This document shows, piece by piece, positions 45,851 through 54,495 of a DNA stretch of 64,000 bases. The DNA comes from Paenibacillus glucanolyticus NBRC 15330 (GTDB lineage Bacteria; Bacillota; Bacilli; Paenibacillales; Paenibacillaceae), in assembly GCF_004000885.1 (NCBI RefSeq), contig NZ_BIMC01000006.1, positions 1-64,000 on the forward strand, read 5' to 3'. How positions within the stretch are numbered: the first letter of the stretch is position 1; every line of letters starts with the position of its first letter. A program made the position numbers and the translations under genes. The notes under the pieces are model-generated. The model made no database searches. It saw only the letters and a program-made list of their open reading frames with translations, and was not told the origin of the DNA.

Positions 45851-46155
45851 AGTTACTTTATATGTATGTAGAATCACAAGGTGATATTTTTAGAGATATA
45901 TTCTTCAACTTTTCCAGTGAGTATATAGTTGAGTACGATAAAGCTTATAATAAAATTTTGATTAAAAACAATCCGAAGTATTTTAAAAACTTCTATGGAA
46001 AAAGCATTTCAGATATTACAGCTATTGTTGGGAAAAATGGTTCAGGAAAAAGTTTAATTCTTGAAATTGTAGGTAGAGAAATGAGAGAAAGGATTGAATT
46101 ATTAAAAATTGAAGGAAAAGAAATAAAAGACCGGTATTTTATGATCTTTCATTAA
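45847..46155 (+). pseudogene. P-loop ATPase, N-terminal fragment
   Basis: This 102-aa fragment overlaps the end of the HNH gene (ATGA). Walker A AIVGKNGSGKSLILEIVG (about residues 57-74) is present; Walker B and the rest are missing. The full-length family is about 500 aa. The frame ends at a TAA close to a jump into transposase remnants, so a deletion or insertion removed the rest. It is probably the ATPase partner of the HNH nuclease in a Septu-like pair that is now dead. Confidence 0.7.
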
Positions 46156-46211
46156 TGAGTAAGGTAGCTGCTGAAGTATGCCGAAGATCTTGTTATGTTT
46201 CTACATATGAG

Positions 46212-46511
46212 TTATGGAGTGTATAGAGATAACCCGCCACACTGACTAGTATCTGGACGACCATACTGATTATTAAGTAACACATCATACATTAATGGAA
46301 AAATAGTCAGCCAGTTTAAGGCGGCAACGCAGCTTGTAGACTGTAATAAGGGGAGTATTAATGTATTAATCTGGAAATAATCGTAATAAAGATAATTTAG
46401 ACAGCAAAATCCAGCTGGCCATTTAAGTTGAAACAGATGCATATGGCATACTTGTTTTGTATCAAATTTCTGTTGAAATTTTGCAAAAGTCATGATCTCC
46501 TGCTTAGCCAC
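46212..46511 (-). pseudogene. IS1595-type transposase remnant
   Basis: On the minus strand the first residues, MTFAKFQQKFDTKQVCHMHL and LKWPAGFCC, match the start of IS1595 (ISXO2-like) transposases, which read F..F...F.TE..C..HL..LRWP.GF.C. After that the similarity fades and the frame ends at 99 aa instead of about 300. It probably marks the event that truncated the ATPase gene. Confidence 0.65.
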
Positions 46512-46768
46512 AACTCTAAAAATAAGAACATATGTTTGTTAATATCTTAACAAACAATTCTTCGTGTATCAAGATTGATCTGAGCTAACTTGACAGCCAT
46601 ATTTACGATCTTACTCAATCCCAAACTCATAAATTTTCTTATTTACCTAATCATTTGATTCTCTAAATTCAACTTATCTGATATATGAAGTGATGTTGAG
46701 AACTCTACATTGTCACACCAACGCACTTTACTGTTTCACTGGAGTTGTTTTTTCTTATCTCACATTTT

Positions 46769-46819
46769 GAAAAAAAATCTTGAACCATGACCCTATCTGT
46801 GGGTCATGGTTCAAGATTA
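46769..46819 (-). terminator. terminator of the Alo-type pair
   Basis: A perfect 18-bp stem (46776-46793 with 46801-46818) has the loop tatctgt and is followed on the minus strand by TTTTTTT. It ends the regulator-propeptide transcript. Confidence 0.9.
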
Positions 46820-46877
46820 TAGGAATTATCTTCTGTTGCCTAATTCACCTTACATGTTTGTTATTACTACGAAATAA

Positions 46878-47039
46878 TTACCACCCACCACCCTCACCAT
46901 GACTATTTGTAGTAATTATGTGAGGAGGAGAGGGGGGGATTAATTGATCCTCATTGGCAGGGATAGTGATATTGTTAGTGAATACAAATGCACATATGAA
47001 ACTAAGAATGCACGCAATATCCATCAACTTTTTTCTCAT
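46878..47039 (-). CDS. AloP-like secreted propeptide
   Basis: This 53-aa propeptide gene starts inside the regulator gene. Residues 1-20 are a signal-peptide-like stretch, basic MRKK then hydrophobic IACILSFICAFVF. A polar, Pro-rich linker follows and the end is NSHGEGGGW. As I recall, Alo systems of Paenibacillus polymyxa have mature peptides of the SHGxGG type, which fits. The start ATG 47039 has AAGGAGGT 11 bases upstream, inside the regulator coding region, so translation is linked. The peptide would be exported, trimmed, re-imported and bound by the regulator. Confidence 0.75.
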   Translation of the reverse strand: MRKKLMDIACILSFICAFVFTNNITIPANEDQLIPPSPPHIITTNSHGEGGGW

Positions 47040-48408
47040 TACGATTATAAACCTCCTTCATCAATTGGGAGTATCTTCGGAGATCTGATTGATCGATCTC
47101 ATGCCGAATATGTTCGATTGTCGAGCAGCATTTTACTATATTAGCTGTATTATTAATTTTATACGAAACATTTAAACTATCCAATATAAATCCTGTGCCC
47201 TTATGGATATTTCCTTGATTTATATAATATTCACCAATTTCGGCGAGGAAGATGGCAAAGCGATCATTTATTATTTGTTGGTTATAACTTCCTACCACGC
47301 ATCCCTGCTCATAATGCTCTCTTATAACACTCTCATATTGTTCTAGATACTTATCAATGTTCCAATGATGTACAATAGCTGCGTGTATAATTCTAAAAAG
47401 AGCCCTTAATATTTCATTTTCAAGAGAAGAAATATACTCAATATACTCGTCGATTACTTGAAAGTCTCCATTCATTACTTGATATAGATAGCGATTTCCT
47501 TTGGCCCACCTGATGAATTTTTTCTTAATATCTTCGGAAACTTTATCTGATTCTTTGATCCAAGCTTGATCTTCGTAACAGGAAACATAGAATAAAGCTT
47601 CATTATAATTAGATTTTTCTGCTGCTATTGAGCCTAGTAGCAAATCAGAGTATAGGATATAACCGAATAAAGGTTTTTTAGGAGTTGAATTGTTCTTCTT
47701 ATTTTTAGATTTGTTATGATTTTGTGCGTTATAAAGAAATCTCGAAATTCTCCCCATTTCCCGGGCATAGTATTTAGCTTTATCCCATTTTTGGAGGGAA
47801 AGTAGAGTATTTGTTAGATCTTCTAGAGCGTCCAATTGTACTACTTCAGGAAGGCGCTGAACGTATGCTTCAAACTGTATTGTACAGTCTAAGTTATGTT
47901 CCTGATCCGAGTTTAAGGAGCATGTAAATATTCTATATTGACACATGCCTAATCTCTCGGAATGTTGGTATTTTTCACTCTCGGCAACCTTCTTGTATAT
48001 GATCAGGGCTGCTTCTCGATCTCCCTTACGATATAGCGCTTCTGCGCTATCAAAGAGCAAAGAAGAATAAGTTAAATTATCCATCATCATACCAATAACG
48101 TGATCTAAGCATTTGAGTTTGTCTAGTTCGGAACAACGCATGATAAATGGGCCAAGTCGTCTCCAATTTGGAGATGATTGAATGATACATTCATTCGCAT
48201 ATAAGGAATAAAAATATCCCTCTTCCAAATTCATGGCCTCAGTAATTAAATCCAGGTTGGAGACGGAAAGGGGCTGTTGCCCTTTTATGAATCGGCTGAG
48301 AGTTCCTGAATTAATCCTCGATTTATTTGCAAAAGAGGAAATGCTGAGATTTTCCTTCTTCAGGTAACGTAATAGTTCCGTACTTATCGTTGTGTCTGTA
48401 GGTATCAA
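47002..48408 (-). CDS. AloR/AimR-like HTH-TPR peptide-sensing regulator
   Basis: This 468-aa protein has an N-terminal Xre-like helix-turn-helix (residues 8-62, STELLRYLKKENLSISSFAN, NSGTLSRFIKG). The rest is a helical TPR-like array (about 85-450), for example AEALYRKGDREAALIIYKKV and EYYINQGNIHKGTGFILD. This is the form of RRNPP regulators, closest to the AimR/AloR group. Start is TTG 48408 with GGAGGGGG 6 bases before. The propeptide gene overlaps its 3' end by 38 bp. A promoter lies at 48463-48491. Confidence 0.8.
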   Translation of the reverse strand: MIPTDTTISTELLRYLKKENLSISSFANKSRINSGTLSRFIKGQQPLSVSNLDLITEAMNLEEGYFYSLYANECIIQSSPNWRRLGPFIMRCSELDKLKCLDHVIGMMMDNLTYSSLLFDSAEALYRKGDREAALIIYKKVAESEKYQHSERLGMCQYRIFTCSLNSDQEHNLDCTIQFEAYVQRLPEVVQLDALEDLTNTLLSLQKWDKAKYYAREMGRISRFLYNAQNHNKSKNKKNNSTPKKPLFGYILYSDLLLGSIAAEKSNYNEALFYVSCYEDQAWIKESDKVSEDIKKKFIRWAKGNRYLYQVMNGDFQVIDEYIEYISSLENEILRALFRIIHAAIVHHWNIDKYLEQYESVIREHYEQGCVVGSYNQQIINDRFAIFLAEIGEYYINQGNIHKGTGFILDSLNVSYKINNTANIVKCCSTIEHIRHEIDQSDLRRYSQLMKEVYNRNEKKVDGYCVHS

Positions 48409-48462
48409 GGATATCCCCCTCCAGATTCAAATTCCATATTCAGGAAAATGACGTATATAAGT

Positions 48463-48491
48463 AATTTAATGCATAATACACCATTGGTCAA
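48463..48491 (-). promoter_or_regulatory. candidate promoter of aloR-like gene
   Basis: On the minus strand TTGACC (48491-48486), a 17-bp spacer and TAAATT (48468-48463). Confidence 0.45.
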
Positions 48492-48631
48492 TAACTTTAT
48501 AGTAGGATTAGAAAGATAAGCTAAATTAAACAGAAATACGTAGTTAGTAATTAATTCTTACGAATCTAGCGTTGGGGGAGTAGCATCGATTCTTAAAAAA
48601 TTTACAGAGTACTGAAATGCGTCCTTTTTAA

Positions 48632-48709
48632 GCCGTATTAATAGAGTATTTTAGTATTGATGGAAGATACTGGTTTTTGGTTGACCTATTAATATACGGC
48701 TTATAAGAT
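48632..48709 (+). promoter_or_regulatory. sigma-A promoter with inverted repeat, upstream of NERD gene
   Basis: TTGACC (48681-48686), a 17-bp spacer and TAAGAT (48704-48709). The spacer sequence tattaatatacggctta is a near inverted copy of aagccgtattaata at about 48632-48645. The two arms, about 55 bp apart, suggest an operator pair. Confidence 0.55.
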
Positions 48710-48833
48710 GGCGGTAGGTGATCACGTTATCCATATATGAAAAATCACTAATGTTTCTAGGACTTGCTCAACTGTAGCAAGATTATCTGCTGAACAGAGT
48801 TAATCACCATTACATGAAGAACGGAGCTCTCTT

Positions 48834-49507
48834 ATGTTTGAAAAATTAAAATCCTTGTTCAAATCCTCTGATATGCCAAAGAAAAAGCCGGCTCAACATA
48901 CGAATAAAGCCAAAACATCAGGAAACAACGCCAAACCCAAGGTTCAGCCTACTCGAATTGGTGAGCTGGGTGAGCATAAGATTAATATTCAACTAGACCA
49001 AATGATTTAATGGTCACGAATTCGAAGTCCCGAACGGGCTATTCGCAGATCGACCATGTAGTGATCACGCCACAAGGATTGTTTGTCATCGAGACGAAGA
49101 ACTACACGGGAGAGATTAAGGGAACAAGAGAGAATAAGTCATGGACAGTTAGTAACCGGTTTTAAATGTATAATCCCTTTATGCAAAATTACGGCCATAT
49201 TCAAGCAATCAAAAGTTTGCTCCCTGACTACCAAAAGAGCCGTTACATTTCTTTGGTTTCTTTTACAATGCGCTGTAGATTCAGCGTAGATCCGGAACTA
49301 AGAAAAATCCAATCGGACGAACTGATTGTGTACGATGTCGAACTGTCCGAATATATTCAGCGCAAAATGAATCGGATTCAAGCGGAGAAGGTGGATACCG
49401 TTCTAAAGGAAGCTGATATTCAGAAGATCTATCAATCCTTGCTTGAGTCGAACATCACTGATTCGAAGATTCGGGCTGAGCATGTGGAAAAGGTGAAATT
49501 ACGTTAA
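48834..49507 (+). pseudogene. NERD-domain nuclease-related protein, broken
   Basis: ATG 48834 begins a Lys-rich linker, then TRIGELGEHKIN; the frame breaks at about 48999. In the next frame SQIDHVVITPQGLFVIETKNYTGEIKG continues (parts: QIDHVVITPQGLFVIE, TKNYTG), which is the NERD nuclease-like core with its Glu-x-Lys. A TAA at 49163 stops this frame, after which MYNPFMQNYGHIQAIK runs to 49507 in the same frame. So there is one frameshift and one nonsense codon in a gene of about 220 aa. Confidence 0.8.
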
Positions 49508-49549
49508 TATCAACAGAGATATGTTAACACTAGAAATGAGGGCATATTT

Positions 49550-49911
49550 ATGAAAGGCAAATTCTCTACAACGGCATTATTGCTGAGCTTGGCAGTTTTC
49601 TTTTCGTTTACGGGTAGTGTATCTGCTGCAGCAAGGAAACCTAAGGATATCCTTGCTGAAAAGTATCCTAATGAAGTGGTTAAGATCGTCAAAACCGATG
49701 ACCTGTATATCGACTTCAGCATGGGAGCTTGAGTAAAACTCTTCAATTGATGGGAGATCTGGGAGTTTACATTGATTCAAAGGGTAAAGTACATCAGTAC
49801 TGGAAGAATCATAGAATCGAAGGCGGCTGGGATCTGGCAGAGGGAATATTCACCTGGAGTACAAAGACCAATAAGTACAAAGGTTCAGGAAAATACGTGC
49901 GACAGAGTTAA
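49550..49911 (+). pseudogene. small secreted protein, frameshifted
   Basis: The first part (49550-49732) has a signal peptide (residues 1-27, ending SVSAAA) and KPKDILAEKYPNEVVKIVKTDDLYIDF, then stops. The second part in another frame (to 49911) reads SLSKTLQLMGDLGVYIDSKGK, HRIEGGWDLAEG and ends KYVRQS. Together they would form an exported protein of about 120 aa; the break is near 49726. No family recognised. Confidence 0.6.
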
Positions 49912-50091
49912 TCCTAAGGAGATATAGTGCATGTGGGATGTTGCACACTGTTGTTCAGGAAAGGCTATGTCGAAGCCCATGGGAGTAAACTGGAGCGCAG
50001 CGGAAGGCCACCCAACGAATACAAATGAAATTACTAATTGTGGAATCCTTCACTTCGCTCGATCTTCCTATACTTTAGAAATTTAGTTAAT

Positions 50092-50118
50092 TTAAATCAA
50101 AATAACCTGGCACTTTAG
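50092..50118. repeat. copy 1 of AAATCAAA-CCTGGCACT element
   Basis: ttaaatcaaaataacctggcacttta resembles the elements at 52582-52616 and 57615-57650. Between 49912 and 50477 I see no gene, only this element and a hairpin. Confidence 0.5.
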
Positions 50119-50280
50119 AAGCGTTGGGCTCAGCTTGATAAGACGATGAATCTGCTGGTTAGAACATTTCATCAAAGTACATTAAAAACAGCTATTCGTC
50201 AGAATAAAAAAGAATACGGTTGTATGTAATTGGCCTATCCTGATCTCCCTGAGCGATCGGCTATTATGTACGCTACACAG

Positions 50281-50308
50281 AAAAAAAGGACGGGGAAACC
50301 CCGTCCTT
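50281..50308 (-). terminator. minus-strand terminator without a gene
   Basis: aaggacgggg (50286-50295) pairs with ccccgtcctt (50299-50308). On the minus strand seven T follow. Directly before it on that strand, an open frame without a start codon ends ...NVGATGGVYNMVAATPSSC, perhaps the last piece of a lost gene. Confidence 0.7.
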
Positions 50309-50477
50309 AACAAGAAGAAGGTGTAGCTGCAACCATGTTGTAAACACCCCCGGTTGCTCCCACGTTAATAGGTCTGTTACTTGCTGATGATGCATATCGT
50401 TTCGCAATGTAAAGGCAACTTTTTTCTCCCTTTCCCTCTTACATATATACCGAAAATTACAAGGAGGATTCAACCTA

Positions 50478-51005
50478 ATGAAGAATCTCTCTCGCGGTAT
50501 TTTATCTTTATGTTTAATCGGGGCATTACTTCTTTCTGCATGCGGGAAATCAGATGGCACTGGCACTCTTTCCAATAGCGAAGCACCTTCCAACACAACA
50601 AGCCCAGCACCTTCAACCAACAATACACCAACAAACACAGAAAGTCTGATCGAACCAGACGAGAAAGAAGCAATTAAGGACATAACAGCGGCCGATTTTA
50701 AGAAAGGCGTCTCTATTGACTTTGACAAATATAAAGGCAGCTTCTTTGACGACAACATTATCTCCAAATTAAGGAACAATCTTGAATCGGTTGTGGAGAA
50801 CAACAAAGAAACGTTTGAAGAGAATCTGAACAAGGAGTCTTTGGAATCTATAAGGGAAGGCTTCTATTACACAAACGAAATCGATCAATTTATGTTCTAT
50901 GATTTGGATCTCATAGAAAAAGTCGATCAGCCAGAACAAATTAGAGTAGGCGTGCGCTTTGCAAAAAAATCCTCAGACGGGAGTGTTGAAAATCAAGGAA
51001 TTTAA
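50478..51005 (+). CDS. lipoprotein of unknown function
   Basis: This 175-aa lipoprotein has a signal peptide with lipobox LLLSAC (Cys22), a Ser/Thr/Pro/Asn-rich linker (about 30-55), then a charged domain with DFKKGVSIDFDKYKGSFF. No family recognised. AAGGAGGATT precedes the ATG. A terminator-like hairpin follows at 51024-51049. Confidence 0.7.
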   Translation: MKNLSRGILSLCLIGALLLSACGKSDGTGTLSNSEAPSNTTSPAPSTNNTPTNTESLIEPDEKEAIKDITAADFKKGVSIDFDKYKGSFFDDNIISKLRNNLESVVENNKETFEENLNKESLESIREGFYYTNEIDQFMFYDLDLIEKVDQPEQIRVGVRFAKKSSDGSVENQGI

Positions 51006-51023
51006 AACCCATACAAAAAATAG

Positions 51024-51049
51024 AGGCGGCTCCTCGTAAGGAGCCGCCT
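51024..51049. terminator. hairpin after lipoprotein gene
   Basis: aggcggctcct (51024-51034) pairs perfectly with aggagccgcct (51039-51049). T content on the plus side is modest (TGTCGTTGTTT); the A-run on the left makes it usable from the minus strand too. Confidence 0.75.
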
Positions 51050-51345
51050 TGTCGTTGTTTAAGTAAATTCGTTATCTCAGGATCGGCAGTAATGCGGACT
51101 TCCGGATATTACTCCTTATAAGTTTGGACGTATTGGTAAACGTCCGCTGCCGTTTCTAATGATCAGGTGCAGTCTGCCGGTCGCTTTTCATGCCGTTGTA
51201 TTGTTTGAATTGTAATAATCTGATTAAAAAAATTATGGAATTAACTTAAAAAAACGGAAATAAAGTAAGATCATAGCACATTTAAAACCTGTGGCATGTC
51301 TCATGGGAGCGCTACAGATAAATAAAAAAACAAGGAGGTTTGAAA

Positions 51346-52362
51346 ATGACTAATAAAAGGTTTCCTTTTAAGCGCTTATCACTTTTGGTAATTTTAGCAG
51401 TATTTCTATTCACATTCTGTGCAGCCTTACCGTCAGTAAACGCAGCCGCTAGAGGAGCATGGGCTCCAAATACCGCATATGCAGTAAATGACACAGTAAC
51501 CTATAGTGGAAGCACTTATACTTGTCTTCAGGCACATACTTCTCTCGTAGGTTGGGAACCGTCCAATGTTCCCGCTTTATGGCAGAAAGGCGGTAGCGAC
51601 GGAACTACGCCACCAACCCCACCACCGACAACGAATGGAGTAACATTCTATGCAGATATAAACTATGGAGGAAAAGCAGTGACACTCGGGATAGGCAATT
51701 ATACACTGTCTCAGTTGAACGCAAACGGAATTCCGAATGACTGGATGTCGTCTCTTAAGGTTCCAAGCGGTTGGACGGTTGAAGTATATGAGAATGATAA
51801 TTTTGGAGGAACAAAGTGGACCTTTACTTCAGATTCTTCCTGGGTTGGCAACACGATCAATGACAAAATGTCATCGGTCAAGATTTATACGGGTTCACCA
51901 TCTCCTATAGTAACAAAGCCTGCCGAGGTTCCGAGCCATATATGGACATATGTCATGAATGCGGACAATGCCTATGGGAAAGGCGGAGATTTTGCTTTAT
52001 TGCTAAGTGCTGTTATCAAAAAGGAAAGCAGCTTTGGAGCAGGTTTACCAGGTAGTCCATCGGCCGGCGACGGATTGATGCAGGTAGAACCAAACACACG
52101 CAATGCGTATTTATCTCAATTCAGCTCAAAATTTGGCCGTGCGTATAATCATAGCAGTGAACAAGATCAGGTATATCTGGGTGCGTTGATTTTAAATGAG
52201 AAGATTACGAAGTTTGGAAATATCTACAACGGATTATTACACTACAACGGTGGAGATAACTGGTATCCGGGAGCTACGGATTCTTACGGCCGTCCTATTC
52301 TGGCAGATCAATATGCAGATGCAGTTTACGCTACTTATAAGGGCTATGGCGGAAAGAATTAA
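51346..52362 (+). CDS. secreted CBM5/12, crystallin-like, lysozyme-like enzyme
   Basis: This 338-aa secreted protein has a signal peptide (about 1-30). A chitin-binding CBM5/12 module follows (APNTAYAVNDTVTYSGSTY, about 38-80), then a Pro/Thr linker. A beta/gamma-crystallin-like domain comes next (FYADINYGGKAVTL, VEVYENDNFGGTKWTF, about 100-182). The C-terminal domain has VIKKESSFGAG and GDGLMQVEPNTRNAY, as in lytic transglycosylases (catalytic Glu in KKES). It probably cleaves peptidoglycan or a related glycan outside the cell. ATG 51346 has AAGGAGG 7 bases upstream. Confidence 0.8.
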   Translation: MTNKRFPFKRLSLLVILAVFLFTFCAALPSVNAAARGAWAPNTAYAVNDTVTYSGSTYTCLQAHTSLVGWEPSNVPALWQKGGSDGTTPPTPPPTTNGVTFYADINYGGKAVTLGIGNYTLSQLNANGIPNDWMSSLKVPSGWTVEVYENDNFGGTKWTFTSDSSWVGNTINDKMSSVKIYTGSPSPIVTKPAEVPSHIWTYVMNADNAYGKGGDFALLLSAVIKKESSFGAGLPGSPSAGDGLMQVEPNTRNAYLSQFSSKFGRAYNHSSEQDQVYLGALILNEKITKFGNIYNGLLHYNGGDNWYPGATDSYGRPILADQYADAVYATYKGYGGKN

Positions 52363-52472
52363 GGTGTTATGCCATGAAGAATAGCCTCAGTATGGATACA
52401 ATCTTATAAACAAATTAAGAAGACGAACTATGACAAGACACTGAGAAATTCTAAGGAATATAGGATCGAACT

Positions 52473-52508
52473 AAGAGAACTGCCATTCAAGGCGGTTCTC
52501 TTGTTTCC
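52473..52508 (+). terminator. terminator after secreted enzyme
   Basis: aagagaactgcc (52473-52484) pairs with ggcggttctctt (52491-52502, one G-T), then TTGTTT. Confidence 0.75.
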
Positions 52509-52581
52509 GTATATGGCTATAATCATGGTATGATAGACCTTCATCCAAGGGAATTATTTTACCTTTAGAATATATGTTATT

Positions 52582-52616
52582 TTAATCAAACTAGCCTGGC
52601 ACTATAGGTGTCATTG
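52582..52616. repeat. copy 2 of AAATCAAA-CCTGGCACT element
   Basis: aatcaaactagcctggcactataggtgtcattgc is identical over more than 30 bases to the element at 57618-57651, each 60-90 bp before an SF0329-type gene. Confidence 0.7.
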
Positions 52617-52673
52617 CCATAAATCTGCCGCGAAGTACGGGTGAATCAGGCTTTAAGAATATAGGGGGATTAC

Positions 52674-53243
52674 ATGTCCTGGAGCAAATTGAAGCAACAA
52701 CTGGAGAGCTTTCTCTCTCCTGCGTTACATGGAAGGGTCGAATACCGGGCAACCAGTTATCGTTATCTACCTGATAAATCCGGAATTTGTTATCTTGCCG
52801 TAGATAAAAAGAACGTCCTTAATATGAGTGATACAACGGGCTTCATCCGATGGTATCAGACAGAGCAGGAAATTAAGAATGATCCGAATATCCAAATTCC
52901 GATCAGCCACGAGGAAATTGAAGCGATCAGACAGGATACCAAGGGGACCGTTCCCGAGGATCGTCTTCAAGTCATTGCAAGAAGCCGGAAAATTTCAGAG
53001 CTTGCAAAAGAGCTTTTGTCCGCGCAGGCCGCATTAAGTAAATCCAATTTCACTGTGGTAGCTACTACGTTTTTATCGACTTCTATAGATGAAAGCTTGG
53101 AGAGCAATGATATCTTATTGAATATTTTAGCTTTGGTGGACAGACGAGTTGGCAAAAAGCGAATTTTAAACATGGCAGAGAAGATGAAGTTAAAGCATCC
53201 CGCTGTGCAGTATTTTTATGAACTGCGGCGCAGTACGTTATGA
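52674..53243 (+). CDS. SF0329-type protein of unknown function
   Basis: This 189-aa protein starts MSWSKLKQQLESFL and contains SYRYLPDKSGICYLAVDK, a pattern I know from the SF0329 family. No enzyme motif. The middle has PEDRLQVIARSRKISELAKELL. Ribosome binding site AGGGGGATT. A second, decayed copy with its upstream region is at 57704-58125. Confidence 0.65.
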   Translation: MSWSKLKQQLESFLSPALHGRVEYRATSYRYLPDKSGICYLAVDKKNVLNMSDTTGFIRWYQTEQEIKNDPNIQIPISHEEIEAIRQDTKGTVPEDRLQVIARSRKISELAKELLSAQAALSKSNFTVVATTFLSTSIDESLESNDILLNILALVDRRVGKKRILNMAEKMKLKHPAVQYFYELRRSTL

Positions 53244-53435
53244 AAATGTTCTTGCATTGAAAAGGAGCACATCGTTTTAGGAGTGTATTCACTGCTGCTA
53301 CGATTAACATATACTGTCGATTGATTTACGCTGCTTAAACATGTTATAAGTGAAGAAAAAGCAAGGGCACGAACAGGTTGTATTTACTATTTTCGGGACT
53401 GGATTTGTCCTGGTATATATAGAGGGGTTATTAAT

Positions 53436-54413
53436 ATGAAAGACAATTTTTGGCGTGATTTGCCACGACCTTTTTTTGTGCTGGCGCCCATGGAAGATGT
53501 GACGGATGTTGTGTTTCGCCATGTTGTAAGTGAAGCAGCCAGACCGGATGTGTTTTTTACGGAGTTTGCGAATACTGAGAGTTATTGTCACCCGGAGGGG
53601 AACCATAGTGTGCGCGGACGTTTGACTTTTACAGAGGATGAACAGCCCATGGTAGCCCATATCTGGGGAGATAAGCCGGAATATTTTCGTCAGATGAGTA
53701 TCGGCATGGCGAAGGAAGGCTTTAAAGGCATCGATATTAATATGGGTTGTCCTGTAGCGAATGTAGCCGAGAACGGCAAGGGAAGCGGTCTGATCTGCCG
53801 TCCCGACATTGCAGCGGAACTTATCCAGGCCGCTAAAGCCGGGGGACTGCCCGTCAGTGTAAAAACAAGGCTTGGTTTTAGCAGCGTAGACGAATGGCGC
53901 GGCTGGTTAACCCATATCTTGAAACAAGACATTGTGAATCTGTCTATTCATCTGCGAACAAGAGAGGAAATGAGCAAGGTAGATGCTCACTGGGAACTGA
54001 TTCCGGAGATTAAGAAGCTTCGTGATGAGGTGGCACCTGATACACTGCTAACCATTAACGGAGATATTCCGGACCGTCAGACCGGCCTTAAGCTCGCTGA
54101 ACAATACGGCGTGGATGGCATTATGATTGGCCGCGGCATTTTTCAGAATCCGTTTGCTTTTGAGAAGGAGCCGAAGGAACGCAGCAGTGAGGAATTGCTT
54201 GATCTGCTGCGGCTACATCTGGATCTCCATGATCACTATTCTGCACAGCTGCCACGTTCGTTCAGCCCTCTTGCCCGCTTCTTCAAAATCTATGTCCGTG
54301 GATTCCGAGGAGCAAGTGAACTCAGAAATAGCTTAATGAACGCTAAGTCCACACGTGAAGTACGTGCGTTGCTCGATGAGTTTGTGGTGGAGGAACAGCA
54401 AAGATTCAGTTAA
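53436..54413 (+). CDS. dus: tRNA-dihydrouridine synthase
   Basis: This 325-aa flavoenzyme has [12 protein letters not shown] (FMN loop, about residues 17-28), IDINMGCPV with the catalytic Cys (about 104), [19 protein letters not shown], and TINGDIPD plus [12 protein letters not shown] (about 205-240). It reduces uridines in tRNA. The IHLRTR motif and the overall form are those of Dus proteins. It stands alone, with AGAGGGGTT before the ATG. Which tRNA position it acts on cannot be told. Confidence 0.9.
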   Translation: MKDNFWRDLPRPFFVLAPMEDVTDVVFRHVVSEAARPDVFFTEFANTESYCHPEGNHSVRGRLTFTEDEQPMVAHIWGDKPEYFRQMSIGMAKEGFKGIDINMGCPVANVAENGKGSGLICRPDIAAELIQAAKAGGLPVSVKTRLGFSSVDEWRGWLTHILKQDIVNLSIHLRTREEMSKVDAHWELIPEIKKLRDEVAPDTLLTINGDIPDRQTGLKLAEQYGVDGIMIGRGIFQNPFAFEKEPKERSSEELLDLLRLHLDLHDHYSAQLPRSFSPLARFFKIYVRGFRGASELRNSLMNAKSTREVRALLDEFVVEEQQRFS

Positions 54414-54495
54414 TGGATAGGTTTTTGCATATAGTCTCATATTGATCGAAGGATTAATAGATCGTAGTAAAGCGCGCCTCCTTGCTGATGTGAAG

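Noticed and set aside
52595-52617. TGGCAC...TTGC as a sigma-54 promoter in the repeated upstream element
   Set aside because: The spacing between TGGCAC and TTGC is 11 bases; sigma-54 promoters need about 5. Three copies share the first half only.
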